Below the pieces are notes generated by a model. It was not told the DNA's origin. It did not search any database and saw only the letters and a program-made list of their open reading frames with translations. A stretch of 9,364 bases of DNA. Origin: Candidatus Brocadiia bacterium. Its GTDB lineage: Bacteria; Planctomycetota; MHYJ01; JACQXL01. Where the stretch lies: the NCBI GenBank assembly GCA_020062035.1, contig JAGUXD010000127.1:1-9364 (forward strand). Direction: 5' to 3'. This document shows, one piece after another, positions 1-5,164 of the stretch (position 1 is its first letter; each line of letters begins with the position of its first letter). Made by a program: the position numbers and the translations under genes.

Positions 1-204
1 CTACTGCTTAATCTATGGCTTAATCCACTGCTTACTTCACTGCTTACTGGACTGCTTAATCTACTGCTTCCTCTTGTGCTTACCGCAGTGCTTACTGGAA
101 TGCTATCCGAAGTGCTATTCGGAGTGCTATCCGGAGTGCTTTCCGGAGTGCTATCTGGGGCGCTATCTGGAGTGCTATCCGGAATGCTATCCGGAGTGCT
201 ATAA
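1..204. repeat. 12-bp tandem repeat (minisatellite), 17 units
   Basis: Seventeen uninterrupted units of exactly 12 bp can be laid out from base 1 to 204; the plus-strand consensus at the right end is GGAGTGCTATCC. The triplet GCT at unit positions 6-8 is present in all 17 copies. Units 97-204 are nearly uniform, while units 1-96 are diverged (GCTTAAT/GCTTACT types). The array starts at or before the window edge, so its full length is unknown. There is no spacer between units, so this is not a CRISPR array. Because 12 is a multiple of three, copy-number change would keep any reading frame. Confidence 0.93.
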
Positions 205-248
205 CAAACAGGTTCAAACCCTAAACCAATGAACATTACCCGTTTCAT
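1..248 (-). CDS. Ser/Thr/Pro tetrapeptide-repeat protein, N-terminal part (runs off the left edge)
   Basis: An open minus-strand frame begins at ATG 248-246 and stays open to the window edge (82 complete codons). A GGAGGG ribosome-binding site lies 5 nt upstream. The first residues read MKRVMFIGLGFEPVC, followed at once by four-residue units. Going from N- to C-terminus these change from D-S-T-P type (first nine units, also with E, N, I or A) to V-S-T-x, then L/V-S-S-x. The second residue is Ser, encoded by AGC, in all 17 units. No catalytic domain or clear signal peptide is visible; the short start is mildly hydrophobic. The frame begins 60 bp after the DRTGG gene on the same strand, so it could be the next gene of that run. 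The repeat region is also open in other frames because its unit length is a multiple of three. Coding is therefore supported mainly by the ribosome-binding site, the ATG and the unbroken entry into the repeat. I do not recognise the protein. It could be a surface or linker region, or a chance frame through a minisatellite. Confidence 0.5.
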   Translation of the reverse strand, partial: MKRVMFIGLGFEPVCYSTPDSIPDSTPDSAPDSTPESTPDSTPNSTSDSIPVSTAVSTRGSSRLSSPVSSEVSSGLSHRLSS

Positions 249-253
249 ATTCG

Positions 254-259
254 CCCTCC
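254..259 (-). promoter_or_regulatory. Shine-Dalgarno site of the tetrapeptide-repeat frame
   Basis: The minus strand reads GGAGGG, then a 5-nt spacer, then ATG at 248-246. This is one of the best ribosome-binding sites in the window and the main argument that the repeat to its left is translated. Confidence 0.5.
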
Positions 260-265
260 ATAAGC

Positions 266-314
266 ATATCCGCTGAAACATCCCCGGATGTGATATAGAA
301 AATGATTTCTATAT
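266..314. other. Inverted repeats at the 3' end of the DRTGG gene
   Basis: ATATAGAAA (293-301) and TTTCTATAT (306-314) form a perfect 9-bp stem with a 4-nt loop and include the stop codon of the DRTGG gene (309-311). Beside it, ACATCC (278-283) and GGATGT (286-291) form a second short palindrome, flanked by ATATC (266-270) and GATAT (292-296), which can pair outside it. The two structures share bases 293-296 and so compete. Neither strand has a T-run directly after the stem, so a classical intrinsic terminator is not supported. A role in RNA processing or 3'-end protection is possible. Confidence 0.5.
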
Positions 315-1403
315 GCTCTGCAATTCTAATTTCTTATACAATGATTTGATATTTACATTTTTCTGGATAATCTTCATCCCCTGTTCAATTTTAGACAGGG
401 TGTATAGTCCGAAGTGTTTCCTGAGTCGTTCTATCTTTTCTTGTGTTTGTAAAGAGGTATCTCTGATGACCATTACCGGGATATTGTTCTCTTCGGCTTT
501 AGAGAGAACGATATCCGGCGGATAGAGTTTGCCTGTCAGGATGAGACACTCGGTTCGGGTTTCTAATGCGGCAAGTTGAATCTCTACCCTGTCTCCGCTT
601 ACTATCACGGCATTGCATTTTGCCTGATTGAACAATCTTAAATCGTTTTCCATATTCATCGTGGAAAGACAGAGGTCTTCTATAATATTTTCCTGTTTAT
701 CACTACCGCAGAGTAATTCTCCCTGAAGGACATCTTTGATTTCTTTTATAGAGACGGCCCGAAGTTTTGCAGAGGTGGGAATAATACCAAGGACATCTAT
801 TTTATGTTCATTCTTAAGGAAAGGAAGGATTTTATCTTTGAGGTAGTCTATCTGGTGTTCAGGGACATAGTTAAAAACGATGCCGATAAGAAGGTTGCCG
901 AGGACCTTTTTCGCCATAATAAAGCCGTCTATCAGGTCTAAAGGTAGAGAAAATCTTCCGGCCCGATAGCCATCTATCAGGACGGTCTGCCAGTTGCAAT
1001 CTTTTATCAGGTTTAATTCACTTAAACCAAATCCTGAGCCGCGATAGAATCTGCCTAATCCCTTTACAAGAAGCACATCCTTATCTTTAGAGAATTTTTT
1101 CAGGGTGTGAGAGATTTTGTCTGCGAGGTCTATTCTTGTCTTGCCGCTGATGATTTCTTTATAGAGTTCATCGCTTACCACTACGGATGAAAGATTACTA
1201 ATATGCTCTTCAAGATTAAAGAGTTTATGAAAGAACAGGACGTCCTCATCAGTGAGGGTCCGTTCGTGGCGAAGCGGTTTATTGGCAAGTGGTTTAAGAA
1301 AGCCAATCTTATATTTATCGGTGATAAGTTTTTGTCCAAGTCCGGCAATCAGCATATTTTTTCCTGCGGCATCGCTTACTGAAGAAACAAATAGTGTTTT
1401 CAT
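309..1403 (-). CDS. P-loop (AAA_26) + DRTGG domain protein, phosphotransacetylase N-terminal-like
   Basis: This 364-residue protein has the layout of the BioD-like/DRTGG family related to the N-terminal, non-catalytic region of long phosphotransacetylases. Residues 1 to about 210 form a dethiobiotin-synthetase-like P-loop domain, and about 215-335 a DRTGG domain. The DRTGG hallmarks are visible: GDR at 270-272, LTGK at 289-292 (usually LTGG) and NNIPVMVIRDT at about 306-316. No phosphotransacetylase catalytic domain follows, so it should not be called Pta. The Walker A region (S8-V-S-D-A-A-G-K-N16) keeps Gly-Lys but lacks the first Gly and has Asn where Ser/Thr normally binds magnesium, so nucleotide hydrolysis is doubtful. 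The start is ATG 1403 with AAGGAGA at 1411-1417, 7 nt upstream. It lies 86 bp after the ADP-forming acyl-CoA ligase. Inference: a regulatory or sensing partner of acyl-CoA/acetate metabolism; the true role is unknown. Confidence 0.85.
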   Translation of the reverse strand: MKTLFVSSVSDAAGKNMLIAGLGQKLITDKYKIGFLKPLANKPLRHERTLTDEDVLFFHKLFNLEEHISNLSSVVVSDELYKEIISGKTRIDLADKISHTLKKFSKDKDVLLVKGLGRFYRGSGFGLSELNLIKDCNWQTVLIDGYRAGRFSLPLDLIDGFIMAKKVLGNLLIGIVFNYVPEHQIDYLKDKILPFLKNEHKIDVLGIIPTSAKLRAVSIKEIKDVLQGELLCGSDKQENIIEDLCLSTMNMENDLRLFNQAKCNAVIVSGDRVEIQLAALETRTECLILTGKLYPPDIVLSKAEENNIPVMVIRDTSLQTQEKIERLRKHFGLYTLSKIEQGMKIIQKNVNIKSLYKKLELQSI

Positions 1404-1420
1404 ATTACAATCTCCTTTTT

Positions 1421-1494
1421 ACTGAAGAACTAATGAACGGAAGAACTAAAGAACAATTCTGTTTTTCAGTCCTTCAGTTTTTCAGTTCTTTAGT
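1421..1494. repeat. Long hairpin of inverted 8-bp tandem units
   Basis: The left arm 1421-1454 is made of about four 8-bp units of the AACTRAWG type. The right arm 1461-1494 is four units of the TTYTTCAG type, the reverse complement, with a 6-nt loop at 1455-1460. The arms match at 26 of 34 positions. In the minus-strand RNA three more positions can form G-U pairs, giving about 29 of 34. The outermost left-arm/right-arm pieces include a perfect 10-bp pair, ACTAAAGAAC (1445-1454) with GTTCTTTAGT (1485-1494), in an alternative register. The structure overlaps the stop codon of the ligase gene (1490-1492) and ends 4 nt before the ribosome-binding site of the DRTGG gene. On the minus strand it is followed by A's, not U's, so it is not a standard intrinsic terminator. 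Confidence 0.85.
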
Positions 1495-3622
1495 GAATGT
1501 TTATTCTTGCATCAATCGCTATTCCTCCTTTTGGGAATACTTTATAGGGATTGATATCTAATTCCGCAATCCCTGGAAAATCGGTTACTAATTGAGAGAC
1601 CTTAAGGATAGTTTCTTTAATTGACTGGACATCAGATGGTTCTTCGCCTCTTATTCCTTTAAGAAGTGGATATGCTTTTATCTCGTGGAGCATCGCATCT
1701 ACATCAGAAGGTTTTAGGGGTGCTAATCTGAAAGAGACATCTTTGAGGACCTCAACATAAATCCCGCCCAGACCGAACATAATCAGATGACCGAATTGGT
1801 TGTCACGAGAGACACCGATAATTACTTCTTTTCCGCCGGTTATCATCTTTTGCACGATTAGACCTTTGATAGTGGACTGATGTGCGTAACGAGAAACACT
1901 ATCCATAATTTCGCGGAATGCCTTATTTAATTCGGCTGGGGTATGAATATTCAGTTTAACAGCACCGAAATCCGTCTTATGAGAAACTTCTGGCGAGACG
2001 ACCTTAAGCACGACCGGATAACCAATTTCTTCAGCGTAATCAATAGAATCTTCTAATGATTGTGCCAGGCGAAAATCAGGTATATTGATATTATAATTAT
2101 TCAAGATTTTAAGAACCTCATCAGTGGTGGGATTTTTGCCTGAAGTTAAAAGCGTAGAGCATAGAGTCCCCGGATGCAACATCGGTGGACTCTTTGTCCC
2201 CTTGGACTCTTTGTCTCGCTTCAGCGGGATATTTTGCCACTGATAATGCTGAAACATAGATTCAAAAGCCGAGACAGCGCGTTCTGGCGATGGATAATCA
2301 GGAATACCTGCTTGTTTGATGATTTTAATACCGTGCGAGGCAATTTCGCCTCCCATAAAACATGCCAGAATAGGTTTTTCTCCTTTCTGATAGACCTCTA
2401 CTGTGGCTCTGGCAATATATTCAGGTTGCTCTTTACTTACAGGGGTATAGATTACAAGAATGCCGTCAACATTTTTATCATTATGAACTTCATTTATTGC
2501 TAATTTATATCGCTCATAATTAGCATCAGCAATAACATCCACGGGATTATAAATATTCGCCCCTGCAGGAAAATTACTCCGTAGTGTATTTAAGGTTGTT
2601 TCAGTAAAAAATGCCATTTTGAGTTTACCTGAACAGGAAGATTTTTCTATGCAGTCTGTTGCCAGGACAGCCGGTCCGCCTGAATTAGTAACAATGGCGA
2701 TACGCGGTCCTTTGAGTGAGTTTTTAGAATATGGCGGATAACTAACAAAGGCGCGGGCGATATCAAAGAGTTCAGTAATCGTCTCTGCTCTGATGACGCC
2801 GGATTGAGTAAATGCGCTCTTGTAAGAGATGTCTTTTCCGGCAAGAGAGCCGGTATGAGAGGAAGCGGCACGGGCGCCAGATGCGCTCGCACCACCTTTT
2901 ACCATAATTATCGGCTTAAAGCGGCTGACCCAACTCGCAACTTGCATAAACCCGCGTCCATTATCTATGCCTTCCAAATAACCTAATATTACGCGAACAC
3001 TTTTATCATTGGCTAAATATTCTAACAAGGAAACCTCATCAATATCTATCTTGTTCCCGAGCGAAATCAGTTTAGATAAACCAATCTTCTCCTGAATAGC
3101 CCAGTCCAATATTGCCATAGATAACGCACCTGATTGAGAAAAGAAGACAATTTGACCATTGGGTGGCATCTTGTCAGTGGCTGAAAATGTAGCATTAAGA
3201 GGGGTAGCAGTATCTATAAATCCGATACAATTAGGACCGATGGTGTGAATGTTATTCTGTTTGCAAATAATCTGGATTTCTTTTTCCAGGCGGGCACCTT
3301 CTGGTCCGATTTCCTTAAAACCAGCCGTAATAATTACTGCGGATTTAACCTCTTTTTTGGAGTCAATGGCGGATTTGAGGATAGATAATACCGCAGGCGC
3401 CGGCACAGAAAATATAAGTAAGTCAATCGTGCCCGAAATACTCGTAACATCTGGAAAACAAGGCAGACCCAGAATTTTCGTGGCGTTCTTATTAACAGGA
3501 AAGATTTTACCTTTGAAACCAGAGTTGATAATATTTCTAACAATGGCGTATCCTAATTTAGTTGGCTCACGCGAGGCGCCGATAATGGCTATAGACGAGG
3601 GTTGGAAGAGGCGATTAAGCAT
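1490..3622 (-). CDS. acdA: Acetate/acyl-CoA ligase (ADP-forming), fused alpha-beta
   Basis: This cytoplasmic enzyme interconverts acyl-CoA + ADP + Pi with acid + ATP + CoA. In anaerobes it usually runs towards ATP. At 710 residues it is the normal size of the single-chain form. Order: CoA-binding Rossmann domain (1 to about 130, with IAIIGAS at 11-17), succinyl-CoA-ligase-like domains (about 150-450), linker (about 463-495) and an ATP-grasp domain (about 495-705, with LKVVSPEVSHKTDFGAV and LGGIYVEVLKDVSFRLAPL). The phosphorylated histidine of the alpha part is His256 in SSHTGSLAG. All expected landmarks are present. The start ATG 3622 lies 4 nt after the lipoprotein stop with no clear ribosome-binding site, so translation is probably coupled. 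Substrate range (acetate, propionate, branched or aryl acids) cannot be read from the sequence. The linker contains an odd short repeat, described separately. The divergent aldehyde oxidoreductase could supply its acid. Confidence 0.95.
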   Translation of the reverse strand: MLNRLFQPSSIAIIGASREPTKLGYAIVRNIINSGFKGKIFPVNKNATKILGLPCFPDVTSISGTIDLLIFSVPAPAVLSILKSAIDSKKEVKSAVIITAGFKEIGPEGARLEKEIQIICKQNNIHTIGPNCIGFIDTATPLNATFSATDKMPPNGQIVFFSQSGALSMAILDWAIQEKIGLSKLISLGNKIDIDEVSLLEYLANDKSVRVILGYLEGIDNGRGFMQVASWVSRFKPIIMVKGGASASGARAASSHTGSLAGKDISYKSAFTQSGVIRAETITELFDIARAFVSYPPYSKNSLKGPRIAIVTNSGGPAVLATDCIEKSSCSGKLKMAFFTETTLNTLRSNFPAGANIYNPVDVIADANYERYKLAINEVHNDKNVDGILVIYTPVSKEQPEYIARATVEVYQKGEKPILACFMGGEIASHGIKIIKQAGIPDYPSPERAVSAFESMFQHYQWQNIPLKRDKESKGTKSPPMLHPGTLCSTLLTSGKNPTTDEVLKILNNYNINIPDFRLAQSLEDSIDYAEEIGYPVVLKVVSPEVSHKTDFGAVKLNIHTPAELNKAFREIMDSVSRYAHQSTIKGLIVQKMITGGKEVIIGVSRDNQFGHLIMFGLGGIYVEVLKDVSFRLAPLKPSDVDAMLHEIKAYPLLKGIRGEEPSDVQSIKETILKVSQLVTDFPGIAELDINPYKVFPKGGIAIDARINIH
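2163..2220. repeat. Short direct and inverted repeats in the linker of the ligase gene
   Basis: Two adjacent 17-bp copies beginning GGACTCTTTGTC (2187-2203 and 2204-2220) match at 14 of 17 positions. AGAGTCC at 2163-2169 is the exact reverse complement of GGACTCT in each copy, so a 7-bp stem can form with either. The block encodes roughly residues 468-487, a Lys/Ser/Pro-rich linker between the succinyl-CoA-ligase-like part and the ATP-grasp domain. Confidence 0.55.
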
Positions 3623-3626
3623 TGAA

Positions 3627-4649
3627 TTATCGCATTACAATATTTATTCTTCTGACGCTTCCGATAATTAAGGTCTGCACAATATTGGTTTTTAATTCAC
3701 CATTGGGTAGGGGTAGAAACACTTCTATTTTATAGAAGCCCTCTGGTAATTCTATTCTGACTTCACCGATTTCATCTGTGGTGAACTCTCGGGTTAGACC
3801 ACCTCGCATAATAGGTATAATAGGACTGATTTTTATTTTGATACCCTTTAAGAGAGTGTCATGAGAAACCTTTTTATCATACAGATAAATATCTACCTTA
3901 ACAGTATTCTGGGGATTAATTTCTACTGTCGGTGATTCTAAAGATAAAACTGATTCATAAGCCGATTTATCAATTACCTCATTATTAACTTTTTCATAGT
4001 AGTCAGCCAGAACTAAGGAACTTATCAAATTGTCAAGTGCTTTAGTTTTGGAGACATTTCTTTTGGTTAGAATAGAGGCGTGTGTTTTTATCTCTGCTTG
4101 CCAGATAAGTGAATAATTAAATGTTTCGTATAACTCAATGCGTCCGCGGAGATGTCCTTCTTGTTCCCATTGTTCTATGGGGTAACTTCCGTCTTTTTCA
4201 TATATCACTTTTTCCTGTATTTTTTTCTGAGAATTGGTTATTTCATACAGGTAAACGATTAAGTAATAATCAGAAGGACAGGATAAATTAAATACCTCAA
4301 AAAACTCAGGTTGATAAAAATCTTCTATTCTAATCGGGTTAGCCACAAATGAGAGAAATTCTTTTCGCTCTAAATTATCTTTAATTTTATATGCTAAAAT
4401 AGATATATATTGTTTATTTTGAATGTATCTATCATAAGCATCTTCTGGGGCTATATCTTCAGAGAAAAAGGTATGTATCTTTTCCGGCTCGGGTGGTAAA
4501 ACAGGCACAACCGCAATAGTAGATTTTTCTTCAATCTTAATAGGTAGTGAAAAAACCTTTACTTGATTTGTTAAAGTAGAAGTATCCCCTGAAGTACACC
4601 CGCATAATATTAATAATATTAACAACAATAAAATCATTTTATTTGACAA
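3627..4649 (-). CDS. Putative lipoprotein of unknown function
   Basis: The N-terminus is a classic lipoprotein signal: Lys4, a hydrophobic run of Leu/Ile (residues 6-15) and the lipobox L-C-G-C with Cys18 as the lipidated residue, followed by a Thr/Ser-rich tether. With Thr at +2 it would probably go to the outer membrane if the cell is diderm. The rest (about 30-340) is soluble. A segment near 43-50 (STIAVVPV) resembles the first strand of lipoproteins with a TolB-N-like fold, and about 245-340 reads as a beta-rich Ig/carboxypeptidase-regulatory-like domain (TTDEIGEVRIELPEGFYKIEV). I recognise no named family. The 340-codon reading begins with TTG (4649-4647), directly after an in-frame TAG. 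The alternative ATG at 4637-4635 would give a signal peptide with no positive residue, so TTG is slightly preferred; neither has a clear ribosome-binding site. It is the first gene of the leftward run, 4 nt ahead of the ligase. Confidence 0.78.
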   Translation of the reverse strand: MSNKMILLLLILLILCGCTSGDTSTLTNQVKVFSLPIKIEEKSTIAVVPVLPPEPEKIHTFFSEDIAPEDAYDRYIQNKQYISILAYKIKDNLERKEFLSFVANPIRIEDFYQPEFFEVFNLSCPSDYYLIVYLYEITNSQKKIQEKVIYEKDGSYPIEQWEQEGHLRGRIELYETFNYSLIWQAEIKTHASILTKRNVSKTKALDNLISSLVLADYYEKVNNEVIDKSAYESVLSLESPTVEINPQNTVKVDIYLYDKKVSHDTLLKGIKIKISPIIPIMRGGLTREFTTDEIGEVRIELPEGFYKIEVFLPLPNGELKTNIVQTLIIGSVRRINIVMR

Positions 4650-4685
4650 CTAATAAGTTAATCATTACCTTAAATAACCACAAAA

Positions 4686-4707
4686 TGTCAAACATATTTG
4701 ATATAAA
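4686..4707. promoter_or_regulatory. Palindrome and promoter elements between divergent genes
   Basis: Bases 4686-4703 form an 18-bp imperfect palindrome (14 of 18 positions equal to their own reverse complement) with arms TCAAA/TTTGA. It contains a perfect -35-like TTGACA on the minus strand (4691-4686), pointing towards the lipoprotein gene, and overlaps a -10-like TATAAA (4702-4707) on the plus strand, 21 nt before the ferredoxin start. No convincing partner box was found for either element, so promoter placement is tentative. A regulator bound here could control both runs. Confidence 0.35.
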
Positions 4708-4728
4708 ATATTAAGAGGAGAATCCACT

Positions 4729-5112
4729 ATGTATTTAGATGCAGATGCCAGAAAATGCACGGGTTGCAGGGTGTGCCTCACAATTTGCTCATTGTATCAT
4801 TTTAAGGAAGTCAATCCTAAAAAAGCCGCTCTTAGTATTGATGCCAAATTTCCTAAACCCGGTAAATATGAACCGCTGATATGTAATCAATGCGGCATCT
4901 GTGCGAGTGTTTGTCCGGTTGAAGCAATATCTGAAAATAATGGTGTTTATATTATTGACCCTGATAAGTGTAACGGCTGTGGTGAATGCGTTAAAGAGTG
5001 TCCGACTCAAGTGATGTTTTTACACGAAGATAGTCCTGTCCCGATAAAATGTGACTTATGTAAAGAATGTATCCCGGTCTGTGCACCAGGTGTGCTTTTT
5101 GTGAAAGAGTAG
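4729..5112 (+). CDS. Ferredoxin with four [4Fe-4S] motifs, electron-transfer subunit of aldehyde oxidoreductase
   Basis: This 127-residue protein contains 16 cysteines in four C-x2-C-x2-C-x3-C groups: C10/13/16/20, C52/55/58/62, C81/84/87/91 and C108/111/114/118. The second and third are followed by Pro. Each group fits part or all of a [4Fe-4S] site, as in the DMSO-reductase-B/HycB-like polyferredoxins and the small AorA subunit of the Aromatoleum-type aldehyde oxidoreductase. It has no signal peptide, so it is cytoplasmic. The start ATG has AGAGGAG (4714-4720) 8 nt upstream. The catalytic oxidoreductase gene follows after about 52 nt, so this is most likely its dedicated electron carrier. 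The FAD/NAD-dependent AorC subunit is not in the window. It heads the rightward run. Confidence 0.93.
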   Translation: MYLDADARKCTGCRVCLTICSLYHFKEVNPKKAALSIDAKFPKPGKYEPLICNQCGICASVCPVEAISENNGVYIIDPDKCNGCGECVKECPTQVMFLHEDSPVPIKCDLCKECIPVCAPGVLFVKE

Positions 5113-5152
5113 TTATGTTCTGATGGACATCGGGACGCCACCTTCCAATAGA

Positions 5153-5158
5153 GAAGAG
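5153..5158 (+). promoter_or_regulatory. Ribosome-binding site fixing the aldehyde oxidoreductase start
   Basis: GAAGAG lies 6 nt before ATG 5165. The earlier in-frame ATG at 5123 has no such site and would add 14 residues (MDIGTPPSNREELI) unlike the usual family start MFGYAGK. Confidence 0.55.
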
Positions 5159-5164
5159 TTAATT

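Noticed and set aside
1..204. Plus-strand open frames through the repeat (Leu/Ser/Gly-Val-rich ending at TAA 202-204; Cys/Pro/Glu-rich ending at TGA about 230)
   Set aside because: Both enter from the edge with no visible start, and their openness follows from a 12-bp unit lacking a stop in those frames. The minus-strand frame has a start and ribosome-binding site.
1..204. CRISPR array
   Set aside because: Units are 12 bp and contiguous, with no unique spacers and no cas genes nearby.
1421..1494. Rho-independent terminator after the ligase gene
   Set aside because: The hairpin is AT-rich with internal tandem units and is not followed by a U-run in the transcribed direction; the next ribosome-binding site follows almost at once.
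2647..3671. Open frames of 60-140 codons on both strands within the ligase gene
   Set aside because: They lie in other frames of a clearly coding gene and show no domain-like sequence or ribosome-binding site.
4650..4728. Cobalamin riboswitch controlling the cob run
   Set aside because: The gap is only 79 bp and shows no B12-box-like conserved core; no other gap upstream of the cob genes is long enough.
5123..5164. Upstream ATG start of the aldehyde oxidoreductase (14 extra residues)
   Set aside because: No ribosome-binding site precedes it, and the extra residues are unlike the family N-terminus, which begins MFGYAGK at 5165.
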